Origin: Nostoc sp. NIES-3756
GTDB taxonomy: Bacteria > Cyanobacteriota > Cyanobacteriia > Cyanobacteriales > Nostocaceae
Length of the DNA stretch: 64,000 nt
Direction of reading: 5' to 3'
NCBI RefSeq assembly: GCF_001548375.1
Contig: NZ_AP017295.1
Coordinates: 1,894,501-1,958,500 of the forward strand
Positions 9,229-18,211 of the stretch are shown here, one piece after another. The position numbers were made by a program, and so were the translations under genes. The notes beneath the pieces are model-generated. The model saw only the letters and a list, made by a program, of their open reading frames with translations. It was not told the DNA's origin and ran no database searches. Within the stretch, counting starts at the first letter, position 1. Every line of letters starts with the position of its first letter.

Positions 9229-9571
9229 CTCTCTTCTCGCACGCGATCGCTATTGTTGATTGTCAGTTATCAGTCATCAGTAAACAGTGATAAATTATCA
9301 ATCAATTCACTGATGACCGTTCTTCATAAACTTCTTGCAAAAATCTTCTTTAAACCAGATACACAGATAATTCGTAATTCGTAATTTGTAATTAAGAAAG
9401 TAGAATTACTTTTGTATTTTTGTTTACGAATTGCTAGAATTAATTATTATGTATCAATGGTTTCATTTTTATAAAAATAAACTTGACTTTTGCAAGAAAT
9501 ACGGCTAATTAGGTAACGCAAAAAGCAAGAGAAAACCACTTCCCTAGCTCCTAGTTTCTAATATCTAGCCT
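9229..9571. repeat. Gap with AATTCGTAATT repeats
   Basis: The 343-bp space upstream of nifE shows no gene. At 9369-9394 it holds the tandem ATTCGTAATTCGTAATTTG, and at 9260-9290 a GTCAGTTATCAGTCATCAG-type repeat, both common Nostoc short repeats. Confidence 0.6.
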
Positions 9572-9898
9572 CTAGCAAATGTACTTTGTCACATCCACCC
9601 CACATTCATCAGCCAGATAAGATAAAGCACGAAAACGCAATCCTACAAACTCGTCATACAAAGGATTGAGTTTACACAAAGCAGGAATATGGATAGTCCG
9701 TCCCAATAAATTAACATCTCGCTCAAAAGGACAACAACAAGGAATTACTTGACAAACAATGTGAGCGAAACGAACATTTTTAACCGGAAAATTATCAATC
9801 CAACCACGCAAAGGGCGAAGCACAATATCAAATGGGCCTGGTTTCTTATAGTTTGGTGGGTGGAAATTAGGATGAGGATGAGTGTGAGTTGATGACAT
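9572..9898 (-). CDS. Mo-dependent nitrogenase C-terminal-like protein
   Basis: From the ATG at 9898 the product has 108 residues with a His/Pro-rich N-terminus (SSTHTHPHPNFHPPN). This is followed by GWIDNFPVKNVRFAHIVCQVIPCCCPFERD and IPALCKLNPLYDEFVGLRFRALSYL. This is the small family found next to nifE/nifK in cyanobacteria and named after nitrogenase only by association. The CCC run and conserved His suggest metal binding, but the function is unknown. The in-frame TTG five codons upstream is a weaker start. Confidence 0.8.
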   Translation of the reverse strand: MSSTHTHPHPNFHPPNYKKPGPFDIVLRPLRGWIDNFPVKNVRFAHIVCQVIPCCCPFERDVNLLGRTIHIPALCKLNPLYDEFVGLRFRALSYLADECGVDVTKYIC

Positions 9899-10014
9899 AC
9901 TTAGGAATTTCAAGTGAATAGAGTATTCGATGAATGTCTGTAAGGATGGGTGTAGGGATATAGGGGAGAGGAGGAGAGTTGAGTTGTATCTAGTATCTTT
10001 CTTAATTCATTCCC

Positions 10015-10182
10015 TTAGAGGATATTTGAAAAGTTCTATACTTGGTAGCAAAACATTTTAGATCCCCCTAAATCCCCCTTAAAAAGGGGGACTTTGATTT
10101 TAGTTCCCCCTTTTTTAAGGGGGGTTAGGGGGGATCGAAGAGTGGTGGAATCACAGCCAATCACTTTTCAAACAACCTCTTA
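10015..10182. mobile_element. MITE with IS5-like terminal repeats
   Basis: The element is bounded by TTAGAGGATATTTGAAAAGT (10015-10034) and the inverted copy ACTTTTCAAACAACCTCTTA (10163-10182), which differ at three positions of 20. Inside (10061-10136) is a long hairpin of GATCCCCCTAAATCCCCC facing GGGGTTAGGGGGGATC. The same terminal sequence occurs at 39212-39231 beside a decayed IS5-type transposase, so this is probably a non-autonomous derivative moved by that family. It lies between nifK and the gene after it. Confidence 0.7.
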
Positions 10183-10286
10183 CACCCTTTTGTTCGTGTC
10201 GTTAGATACTGGGTACTGGGGAGCGGGTATTATCCCAGTCCCCAGTCCCTAAGTTCTACCTGTCAATGGCAAGCTGCAAGCAATTT

Positions 10287-11825
10287 CTAGCGAATCAAGT
10301 CGAAGGAGATATCGGTCTTACCAGTGATGTTGGTGTTGCGATCCATTTCATCCAGAAGAGTGTTAACAACCCAGTTGAGGATGTTTAGACCACCTTGGTA
10401 GCCGAGGGTAGCGTAGCGGTGTAAGTGATGGCGATCGAAGATAGGATAACCAATCCGCACCATTGGGATATTGGTATCGCGCCACAGGTACTTACCGTAG
10501 GAGTTACCGACGAAGAAGTCTACAGGCTCGGTGAACAACAAGGAACGGAAGTGCCACAAGTCTTTTTGAATCCAAACTTTAGCTTCTTTACCGAATGGGC
10601 TGGCAGCGAGGATAGCTTCCATTTCTTTCTTGAAAGCTTCATCACCATTGTTGCAGAGGATGTGTACAGGTTCAGCACCCATTTCTAACAAGAAGTTGGT
10701 GACGGAGATAATCAAGTCAGGATCGCCGTAGATAGCGAACTTCTTACCATGAATCCAAGCGTAGGAGTCAGTGATAGCATCAACTAAACGACCGCGTTCG
10801 ATTTCCAACTCTTCAGGAATCGCTTTACCAGTCAATTCAGAGATAGCAGTCAAGAACTCGTCAGTACCCTTAACACCGAAGGGACGTAGAACTTTTGTTT
10901 CTTGCTTCCACTTGGTTTCGATGTATTCGCGGGTCTTGGGTGTGGTGTAAGCTTGAAGAGCAACAGTAGCCTTAGCGTTGATAGAATCAGCCGCATCTTC
11001 CAGCTTGGTTCCACCTGGGTACATTTCGTACTCACCATTGTTTGGTGAATCGAAGTAGTCGCTGCTATCAGAGAGGATGGTGTAGTCAACATCCATTACA
11101 CCCAGCATCCGCTTCAATTCACGGTTGTTACCTACATAGGTATCAAAACCAGGAATGAAGTTAATTTTACCGTTGCTGGTAGCTTTCTTCTTACCTTCTG
11201 TCAAGTTAGACAGAATACCCTTCATCATGTTGTCGTAACCAGTTACGTGAGAACCAACGAAACTGGGGGTGTGAGCGAAGGGAACGGGGAAGTCTTGAGG
11301 AATGGAACCAGCATTCTTAGAGTTGGTGATGAACGCGCCTAAGTCGTCACCAATTACCTCAGCCATACAGGTGGTGCAAACAGCAATCATCTTGGGCTTG
11401 TACAGTTGGTACGCAACTTGCATACCTTCAACCATGTTGTTCAAGCCACCGAATACTGCTGCGTCTTCTGTCATGGAAGAAGAAACTGCGGAACAAGGCT
11501 CTTTGTAGTGACGGCTGAGGTGTGTACGGAAGTAAGCTACACAACCTTGAGAACCTTGTACGAAAGGTAGAGTACCTTCAAAACCCAGAGCAGCGAACAT
11601 AGCGCCTACTGGCTGACAACCTTTAGCGGGGTTAACGGTTAGAGCTTCACGAGCGAAGTTCTTTTCGCGGTAATCCCAAGATTTTGTCCATTCAGACACT
11701 CTTTCAACTTCTTCAGGAGGGTGAGCGCCTTCAAAGTTCTTTCTTTTGTTTTCAAATAGCTCGGTGTATTCTGGCTGTTTGAATAGATCAACGTGGTCTA
11801 CAATTCTTTCTGGATTCTGAGGCAT
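10287..11825 (-). CDS. nifK: NifK, nitrogenase MoFe protein beta subunit
   Basis: A full-length 512-residue beta subunit, starting MPQNPERIVDHVDLFKQPEY. P-cluster regions are clear: NPAKGCQPVGAMFAALGFEG, GSQGCVAYFRTHLSRHYKEP and CTTCMAEVIGDDL. With NifD it forms the alpha2-beta2 MoFe protein that reduces N2. In this window it is preceded, 201 bp upstream, only by the last 46 codons of nifD; the rest of nifD lies 20 kb away in opposite orientation. It therefore cannot be transcribed from the nifH promoter until DNA rearranges. Confidence 0.97.
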   Translation of the reverse strand: MPQNPERIVDHVDLFKQPEYTELFENKRKNFEGAHPPEEVERVSEWTKSWDYREKNFAREALTVNPAKGCQPVGAMFAALGFEGTLPFVQGSQGCVAYFRTHLSRHYKEPCSAVSSSMTEDAAVFGGLNNMVEGMQVAYQLYKPKMIAVCTTCMAEVIGDDLGAFITNSKNAGSIPQDFPVPFAHTPSFVGSHVTGYDNMMKGILSNLTEGKKKATSNGKINFIPGFDTYVGNNRELKRMLGVMDVDYTILSDSSDYFDSPNNGEYEMYPGGTKLEDAADSINAKATVALQAYTTPKTREYIETKWKQETKVLRPFGVKGTDEFLTAISELTGKAIPEELEIERGRLVDAITDSYAWIHGKKFAIYGDPDLIISVTNFLLEMGAEPVHILCNNGDEAFKKEMEAILAASPFGKEAKVWIQKDLWHFRSLLFTEPVDFFVGNSYGKYLWRDTNIPMVRIGYPIFDRHHLHRYATLGYQGGLNILNWVVNTLLDEMDRNTNITGKTDISFDLIR

Positions 11826-12026
11826 TTTAGTATCTCTCTACGCTTGCTGGTTGGTGTGTAAGTGATGAGTTGGGGATAGCCTGGGGGGTTTACTCCTTCC
11901 TCAAGGTAATAACGAGAGATGAATCATGAATATTGAATAAAAATATTCATCCAGCATTCAGCATTCACCATTCTTCCCTGAGTTCCTGGGGCAATAACCC
12001 CAGGCCATCCGTCTATTTACCTGGAA

Positions 12027-12168
12027 TTAGGCAGCAGCCTTAGCTTTTGCAGCAGCTTTCTTCCAAGGAGCGCCGATTAAGTCCCAAGTGGGGCTGTTGA
12101 GCGCTAAATCCATGTCACGGGCGAAGATAGCGAATCCGTCGTAACCGTGATAAGGGCCGGAGTAATCC
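12027..12168 (-). pseudogene. nifD: nifD 3' segment (46 codons), split by a programmed DNA element
   Basis: Read on the minus strand from the 11-bp site, the frame continues [20 protein letters not shown] and ends in an Ala/Lys tail ([11 protein letters not shown]) and TAA at 12029-12027. This is the missing C-terminus of NifD. Joined to the 451 codons that precede the site at 32678 it makes a 497-residue NifD with the frame intact. It is not a decayed gene but the distal exon of a developmentally split gene. Its partner is here in opposite orientation, which is unusual. Confidence 0.95.
12158..12168 (-). other. nifD-element recombination site, nifK side
   Basis: The 11-bp GGATTACTCCG (minus strand) is the known core repeat of the nifD element recombined by XisA. 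Its other copy is at 32678-32688 on the PLUS strand, so the pair is inverted rather than direct. Confidence 0.95.
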
Positions 12169-12216
12169 TTTTTGTGGTTTAATAGCTCTACGATGCTTAA
12201 TGTTTATATTGAGCAG

Positions 12217-12247
12217 TGTTAGTTCTGAACATTGTTTGCCCAGAACA
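12217..12247 (+). promoter_or_regulatory. Two TGT-N9-ACA sites upstream of xisA
   Basis: TGTTAGTTCTGAACA (12217-12231) and TGTTTGCCCAGAACA (12233-12247) each fit TGT-N9-ACA, the spacing described for BifA/NtcA binding upstream of xisA in Anabaena. They end 40 bp before the xisA start and suggest nitrogen control of the recombinase gene. The assignment rests on motif match only. Confidence 0.6.
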
Positions 12248-12286
12248 AATTAATTTTTAGGCTAAATATAGGCTAATACCACAGCG

Positions 12287-13705
12287 ATGGAAAATCAGGG
12301 TAAAGACAAATATCAACAAGCCTTTGCAGACTTAGATCCGCTTTCATCTACCGATGGCAGTTTTCTCGGCTCAAGTCTGCAAGCACAGCAGCAAAGAGAA
12401 CACATGAGAACAAAAGTCCTAGAAGAATTAGATAAAGTAAATCTGCGTTTGAAGTCTGCAAAGACCAAAGTATCAATCCGGGAATCAAACGGAAGTCTGC
12501 AATTAAGAGCAACGTTACCAATTAAACCCGGAGACAAGGACACAAAGGGAACTGGGAGAAAGCAATACAACCTCAGTTTGAACATCCCTGCAAACTTAGA
12601 TGGGTTGAAAACGGCTGAGGAAGAAGCTTACGAATTAGGCAAATTAATTGCTCGTAAAACCTTTGAATGGAATGATAAGTATTTAGGTAAAGAAGCAACT
12701 AAAAAAGATGTAACAACCATAGGTGAGTTATTAGAAAAATTTGAGGAAGAATATTTTAAAACTCATAAACGCACCACAAAAAGCGAACATACATTTTTCT
12801 ATTATTTTTCCCGCACTCAAAGATACACAAATTCGCAAAACTTAGCAACTGCGGAAAATCTCATCAATTCAATTGAACAAATCGATAAAGAATGGGCAAG
12901 ATATAACGCAGCCAGAGCTATATCCTCATTTTGCCAGACATTCAATATAGAAATTGACTTGTCTAAATATGCCAAAATGCCCGATCGCAATTCGCGCAAC
13001 ATCCCCACAGACGCAGAAATACTATCAGGAATTAGCAAATTTGAAGATTATTTAACTACTAGAGGCAATCAAGTTAACCAAGATGTAAAAGATAGCTGGC
13101 AACTGTGGCGCTGGACGTATGGAATGTTAGCCGTTTTTGGTTTACGTCCCAGAGAAATTTTTATTAACCCTGATATTGACTGGTGGTTAAGCAAAGAAAA
13201 TGCAGACTTGACATGGAAGGTAAATAAAGAGTGTAAAACAGGGGAAAGACAAGCATTACCCTTACACAAAGAATGGATTGATGAGTTTGACTTAAGAAAC
13301 CCAAAATATTTAAAAATGCTGGCAACGGTAATTAGTAAAAAAGATAATAACAATCATGCAGAAATAACAGCATTAACACAACGAATAAGTTGGTGGTTCC
13401 GCAAAATAGGCTTAGATTTTAAGCCTTACGATTTACGTCACGCCTGGGCAATTCGCGCCCATATTTTAGGCATACCAATCAAAGCGGCGGCGGATAATTT
13501 AGGTCATAGTATGCAAGTTCACACGCAAACCTATCAGCGTTGGTTCTCCTTAGATATGCGAAAGCTGGCGATTAATCAGGCGTTAACTAAGAGGAATGAG
13601 ATTGAGTTGATTAGAGAAGAAAATGCTAGGTTGAGGATGGAGAATGAAAACTTAAAATTGGAGATTGAAAAGTTAAAGATGGAATTAGTATATAAGCGTA
13701 GTTAA
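12287..13705 (+). CDS. xisA: XisA, nifD-element site-specific recombinase
   Basis: The 472-residue protein is a tyrosine recombinase. Its C-terminal catalytic domain shows Arg at 287/289 (VFGLRPREIF), R384-H385 (YDLRHAWAIR), H407 (NLGHS) and the nucleophile candidate Y416 (HTQTYQRWF). A leucine/glutamate-rich coiled coil follows (about 438-468). XisA recombines the 11-bp nifD sites during heterocyst differentiation. It starts 119 bp from the site next to nifK and points away from it, as in the known nifD elements. Here its two target sites are inverted, so its own product would be an inversion. Confidence 0.95.
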   Translation: MENQGKDKYQQAFADLDPLSSTDGSFLGSSLQAQQQREHMRTKVLEELDKVNLRLKSAKTKVSIRESNGSLQLRATLPIKPGDKDTKGTGRKQYNLSLNIPANLDGLKTAEEEAYELGKLIARKTFEWNDKYLGKEATKKDVTTIGELLEKFEEEYFKTHKRTTKSEHTFFYYFSRTQRYTNSQNLATAENLINSIEQIDKEWARYNAARAISSFCQTFNIEIDLSKYAKMPDRNSRNIPTDAEILSGISKFEDYLTTRGNQVNQDVKDSWQLWRWTYGMLAVFGLRPREIFINPDIDWWLSKENADLTWKVNKECKTGERQALPLHKEWIDEFDLRNPKYLKMLATVISKKDNNNHAEITALTQRISWWFRKIGLDFKPYDLRHAWAIRAHILGIPIKAAADNLGHSMQVHTQTYQRWFSLDMRKLAINQALTKRNEIELIREENARLRMENENLKLEIEKLKMELVYKRS

Positions 13706-13855
13706 ATTTTTCATAAAAATCAATATGGTGCTATGCGCCTTACAGGAAAGCATCTAACTTAAATTTTTAAACTATCCGTATAAGCATCGATGCAAAATAA
13801 GTATTGTTAGTTTAATAAATAGTTATAAGTAATAAATATCAGATTTGGAGCATAA

Positions 13856-14590
13856 ATGGCAAAACAACCAATTATTATTAATGGAATAGAGTTCAAGTTT
13901 CAGAAAAATGCCATCGAGTATTTCAAAAATATGCTGGAGCGTTATCATAATGGTCAAACTGTAAAAAATGATGATTACAATATGCTATTGGCTCTTCTTG
14001 AACGCCATCCTGAAGCCGATAAAAAGATGGGATGCGGTGTGAAGCGTATTTATAAAGATAAAACAGATATGCCAACCAGTTGCTTCTGGATAGAAAGAAC
14101 TGATGGCTCCAAAACTGATTTTTCCTACCGAACAGCAATTTCAGCTAAAAGTAAGTCTCTTTATCAAGAATTTTTAGAAGCTTGCCGTAACGCTGTTCAA
14201 GACGATCTCAAGTTAACCAAAGAAAAATTCTTTGATAAATTTGCTGATGAACATGGAAAAATTGAATGCGCTATTAGTGGTGATAAGATAGCAATTTATG
14301 AAAGCCATCTCGATCATCGAAAACCTTTAACATTTCAGGTAATTGTTAATACCTTTATTGCTGCTAATGATATTGAGATAAAACGTGAGATGTTGTCTAT
14401 ATCTCAGGATGCACAATGCCAAACAACTATCGTTGACGTAAATATAAAGGATAAATTTCGACGCTATCATCATAAAATTGCACAGCTTAGAATTATTAAA
14501 ATAGAACATAATCTCAGTCTTGGTGGCTCTGAGAGAATCTTAAGAAGCAGTAACACTGTGTTAATTCCTATAGAAATTGTATGTGAATAA
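13856..14590 (+). CDS. DCL-like (DUF3223) protein with HNH-like C-terminus
   Basis: The 244-residue protein starts with a DUF3223/DCL-type domain (residues 5-95: IEFKFQKNAIEYFKNMLERY, LLERHPEADKKMG, CFWIERTDGSKTDFSY). A C-terminal part follows with C138-AISG, the H151-L-D153-H154 element and a late R-YHHK (202-207) that together resemble a degenerate HNH nuclease. DCL-like domains occur in plastid rRNA processing and in bacterial nuclease contexts. Located just inside the element beside xisA, it could be a mobile-element or defence nuclease. The function is inferred. Confidence 0.6.
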   Translation: MAKQPIIINGIEFKFQKNAIEYFKNMLERYHNGQTVKNDDYNMLLALLERHPEADKKMGCGVKRIYKDKTDMPTSCFWIERTDGSKTDFSYRTAISAKSKSLYQEFLEACRNAVQDDLKLTKEKFFDKFADEHGKIECAISGDKIAIYESHLDHRKPLTFQVIVNTFIAANDIEIKREMLSISQDAQCQTTIVDVNIKDKFRRYHHKIAQLRIIKIEHNLSLGGSERILRSSNTVLIPIEIVCE

Positions 14591-14836
14591 TAGATAACAC
14601 TTTGGTTAGAGTATAATAATATCGATATTACAGGGGGTTGTGCTTATCAAAAACGCATCATCAATATATTTAATTTGTAATACTAATTCGCAATTAAAAA
14701 ACTTAGATACAGTAAAACTTTCCGTGTCCACCTCGTATCATATTTTTCATAAAATAGTATGAGTATAAGTTTGGATAAACTCATAAATGCTTGAATGAAC
14801 GATTTGATTGAGCGCTTCAATAGTAGTAAGCAAGTA

Positions 14837-14895
14837 GGGTGTGTCAGCTTGGATATGAGATTTCATCACTAAAATGAATTAATGCTGACGCACCC
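14837..14895. repeat. Imperfect inverted repeat (MITE-like)
   Basis: GGGTGTGTCAGC (14837-14848) faces GCTGACGCACCC (14884-14895), 11 of 12 positions pairing, around a 35-nt loop. GTGCGTCAG-type inverted repeats are common in Nostoc intergenic DNA. The rest of 14591-15008 shows no gene. Confidence 0.55.
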
Positions 14896-15008
14896 AACAG
14901 AATAATTTCTGTTATGAGTGCGATCGCCTTAATAGATACCGAAATAAAAAGCATATCTACAGGCAATCGCATTTCTCTTGTAAATTATATGCAATTTTTG
15001 AATAATCT

Positions 15009-15539
15009 TTAACTGCTCAAACTGGCAGCGCCAAAAGTAGCATTAAATCTTCGACACCAGATAACAACAGACTTGTATTCTGCTAAGTTAATATTGTTAG
15101 GAATGAGATAATTTTGAGCGCCACTATATTTTTGTAAAGGAGATATAACAATATAATCTCGTCTTCTCAAAGGATAGGCTGGTGGTTTAGTTGAACCAAT
15201 CACATTATCAGAACGGTGTAAAACTACCACTAAGTCAGGCCCTGATGTGGAAGTTTTAAATAACTGGTCAAGCTCAATAAAAGACTTACCATCTTTACTG
15301 GTAATGCGTACTTTTCCCTGAGTTGTGTGTTCTCCAGAAACGAATGAACCTGATTTAACATTAGTTTTATTTGAAGATTTACTAGATTGAGTTGAAGTAT
15401 TTTCTTCAGTATATGTTATGCTTGTAGCCGCATTTGCAGTTGCAGAATTTGTAGTAAATTTTTGATTTGATAATTCTCCGGCACAGCTAACCATAAGCAT
15501 AGAAGCTAAGCAAAGTGTTATTAACTGTTTGGTTTTCAT
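15009..15539 (-). CDS. DM13-domain lipoprotein
   Basis: The ATG at 15539, preceded by AAGGAA, gives 176 residues; the frame also has an earlier TTG. The N-terminus MKTKQLITLCLASMLMVSC is a lipoprotein signal with the lipobox Cys. A Ser/Thr/Asn-rich linker follows, then a DM13 domain (GSFVSGEHTTQGKVRI to VIWCRRFNATFGAASLS) with the conserved WCRRFNATFGAA end. DM13 domains are proposed to act in extracytoplasmic redox or electron transfer. No partner gene is evident. Confidence 0.8.
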   Translation of the reverse strand: MKTKQLITLCLASMLMVSCAGELSNQKFTTNSATANAATSITYTEENTSTQSSKSSNKTNVKSGSFVSGEHTTQGKVRITSKDGKSFIELDQLFKTSTSGPDLVVVLHRSDNVIGSTKPPAYPLRRRDYIVISPLQKYSGAQNYLIPNNINLAEYKSVVIWCRRFNATFGAASLSS

Positions 15540-15745
15540 GAATAACAATTCCTTAAATTAATAATGAGTAGGTTAACTTTCAACTTGAGCTTTAATCTGA
15601 TTATTGCTGCAACAGTTAGTTAAATAATTATGAATATCTAAGGAATTGCATCCATAAATCTGATATTCTGTTGAGAAAATTATTAGGTCTTTCTCAGCAA
15701 ATTTTAAAGATTAATACTTCATCTTAAAGAAAAATTTTCTTGTTT

Positions 15746-17014
15746 ATGGTAAAAGCCATTGATAATAAAACTTTACAAAATCTAATGTGGCAACGTGAGC
15801 GTAGAGCGATCGCACTTTTATCTTCTTTAAACTATCGGACTGGAGAGCTAAATAGCTATCTGCATAATGTTGCCTGTGGAGTTAGTGAGTTACTCAATGT
15901 TGATTGGTCAGTAGTAACTTTGTGCCAAAAGGGATTTGAGCAGGTGTTGGCTAGCAGTCTGGAAATGGGCGAAGGCGACCATATTTATGCGCTGCATGGT
16001 TCACTAACAGGCACAGTTGTAGAAACTGGTCGCTCTTTAGCAGTGGAAGATGCCAACAAATACCCAGAGTATGGCGAAGCACCAGAAGGCTATTGTGCTT
16101 ATTTAGGCATACCTTTAAGGACTGCCGAAGGCGAAGTAATTGGCACTGTCTGCTCATTCCATCAGCAACCAAGGAATTTTACCCAAGATGAAATCCAATT
16201 TGTAGAACTATTTGCTGAACGTGCAGCTACAGCAATTGATAATTACCATTTGTACCAGCAACAGCGACAATTTAATCATATTTTAGAAGCTGAAGTAGAA
16301 AACCGCACAGCAGAATTACGGGCAGCACAAGCCAAGCTTGTAGAACAAGAACGACTAGCCGCTATTGGTGAATTTGCGGCGATGATTGTCCATGAAATTC
16401 GCAATCCTTTAACTACGATGACTATGGGATTGAAGTATTTCCAGAGAACTGTGACAACTGAATCTGCACAAGAGCGATTATCATTAGCCCTTGGTGAAGC
16501 CACTCGATTAGAAAATCTGTTGAGTGAAATTTTGCTTTATGCTAAACCACAGATGTTGCAACTATGCGAATTGGATGCAAATAAATTTATGCGTGAGTTG
16601 CTAAGTTACACTAGCGAGATGCCAGAAGCTGTCTCACAACAATTTGAATTTATTCCTGCTTCAGTTCCTGTCAAGATTTTAGGTGACAAAGATAAGCTCA
16701 AGCAAGTTTTTATTAATATTGTCCGTAATGCTTGTGAAGCAGTTTGCCCAGGAGATGTAATTAAATGGGAAGTAAATATTTTATCTCCAGATCATGTTTG
16801 CATTAATGTTTGCAATGGTGGTGAGCCAATTCCTCCAGAAGTTCTATCAAAACTAACTCAGCCATTTTTTTCAACAAAACCTAGTGGTACTGGTCTGGGG
16901 CTACCCATTACTAAGCGTATCGTTAACGCTCACGGTGGAGAATTATCTATTTACTCTGATACAACAGGTACTACGGTGAGTGTGCAGTTACCCAGAATAT
17001 CAATTAAGAATTGA
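15746..17014 (+). CDS. GAF-domain sensor histidine kinase
   Basis: From the ATG at 15746 there are 422 residues. A GAF domain spans about 20-170. A coiled coil follows (FNHILEAEVENRTAELRAAQAKLVEQ), then HisKA with phospho-acceptor His216 (IVHEIRNPLTTM), then HATPase with N box IVRNACEAV and G boxes (GTGLGLPI). There is no membrane segment, so it is cytosolic. The response regulator at 17565 was probably its operon partner, but an IS630 remnant now lies between them. Confidence 0.85.
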   Translation: MVKAIDNKTLQNLMWQRERRAIALLSSLNYRTGELNSYLHNVACGVSELLNVDWSVVTLCQKGFEQVLASSLEMGEGDHIYALHGSLTGTVVETGRSLAVEDANKYPEYGEAPEGYCAYLGIPLRTAEGEVIGTVCSFHQQPRNFTQDEIQFVELFAERAATAIDNYHLYQQQRQFNHILEAEVENRTAELRAAQAKLVEQERLAAIGEFAAMIVHEIRNPLTTMTMGLKYFQRTVTTESAQERLSLALGEATRLENLLSEILLYAKPQMLQLCELDANKFMRELLSYTSEMPEAVSQQFEFIPASVPVKILGDKDKLKQVFINIVRNACEAVCPGDVIKWEVNILSPDHVCINVCNGGEPIPPEVLSKLTQPFFSTKPSGTGLGLPITKRIVNAHGGELSIYSDTTGTTVSVQLPRISIKN

Positions 17015-17067
17015 AAAATTCAGATTTAGTCTGGGTCTTAACGTTTGCATCTGTTACTGAATTTAAG

Positions 17068-17453
17068 ATAATTGGTATGAGTATTATATTTGGGAATTTT
17101 CTCATCTCAACACAGATTGTTTCAATATCTTTTTAGAACAGTTTGCAGCTACATATCCGGAAGATATACATATACTTCAATTAGATAATGGTGCTTTTCA
17201 TTTAAGCCAGACTCTTAAAATTCCCGAAAATATTATTTTTTTATTTCAACCTCCGCATACTCCTCAAGTCAATCCCATTGAACGTTTATGGGAGGAAGTC
17301 AAAAGGAATTTAAGTTGGGAATGCTTTGCTAATTTGGACGAGTTAAGAACAGTTATCTGGCAACGTCTTGAGGAATTAAACACATCAATTGTTGCTTCTA
17401 TTACAGGTTGGGGTTTTATTCTGGATGCTTTATTTGTATCAGGCTTTTCATGA
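17068..17453 (+). pseudogene. IS630-family transposase remnant
   Basis: A frame without a start codon encodes EYYIWEFSHLNTDCFNIFLE, then ILQLDNGAFH, then FQPPHTPQVNPIERLWEEVK, and stops at TGA 17451-17453. The LDNGAFH and NPIERLWEEVK motifs are the second Asp region and the last catalytic Glu region of the IS630 DDE transposase. The N-terminal two thirds are missing. It lies between a histidine kinase gene and a response regulator gene. Confidence 0.85.
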
Positions 17454-17564
17454 AATGGTATTAGCCCTGGAAAACTTTGCAACAGAGCGATAAATCGCTT
17501 AACTAACGATGCGATTGATAGTAGATTTTTCATCCGTCTCTTAATTGCAGATGACCATCCTCCA

Positions 17565-18143
17565 ATGCGAGAAGGATTATCAGCCCTGTTAGAAAAGGAG
17601 AAAGATTTTCAGGTGGTGGGTTTAGCAAAAAATGGAGTTGAGGCGATCGCTCAATTTCGAGAGTACCAACCGGACGTATTATTGATGGATTTACGAATGC
17701 CCGAAATGGAAGGGGTAGATGTAGTCAATTCTCTACGGAGTGAGTTTCCCAATGCTCGTATTATCATCTTCACCACCTACGACGGTGACGAAGACATCTA
17801 TCGTGCGTTACGTGCTGGCGCTTATGGCTATTTGCTTAAAGATGCCCCCTGTCAAGAATTATTTACAGCCATCCGCAAAGTACATCTCGGAGAAAAATAT
17901 GTGATGTCATCCGTAGCGCAAAAACTCACCCAACGCTTCTCTGAGGCTGAATTAACCGAGCGGGAGTTAGAAGTGTTACTGCTGATGGTACAAGGTAAAA
18001 ACAATCGTAAAATCAGTGAACAACTGTGTATTGTCGAAGGAACAGTGAAGTTCCATGTACGAAACATTTTAGAAAAACTAGGAGCAAGCGATCGCACCCA
18101 CGCCGTTACAATTGCTCTTAAGCGAGGTCTTGCTCGACTTTAA
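17565..18143 (+). CDS. NarL/LuxR-family response regulator with a damaged 5' end
   Basis: From the first ATG there are 192 residues: receiver with the phospho-acceptor region DVLLMDLRMPEMEG and LLKDA, then a LuxR HTH (LTERELEVLLLMVQGKNNRKIS...TVKFHVRNILEKL). The first strand and acidic pair of the receiver (IRLLIADDHPP) are encoded in frame just upstream (17532-17564), but no ATG, GTG or TTG precedes them back to the IS630 stop at 17451. Either a rare ATT/ATC/ATA codon is used or the protein lacks its acidic pocket. Confidence 0.7.
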   Translation: MREGLSALLEKEKDFQVVGLAKNGVEAIAQFREYQPDVLLMDLRMPEMEGVDVVNSLRSEFPNARIIIFTTYDGDEDIYRALRAGAYGYLLKDAPCQELFTAIRKVHLGEKYVMSSVAQKLTQRFSEAELTERELEVLLLMVQGKNNRKISEQLCIVEGTVKFHVRNILEKLGASDRTHAVTIALKRGLARL

Positions 18144-18211
18144 TATTTCTAGGGCAGACTGTTCAATCTAATCCAAAACAACTATCTTTTAATTCATTAA
18201 CGCTATTAAAT

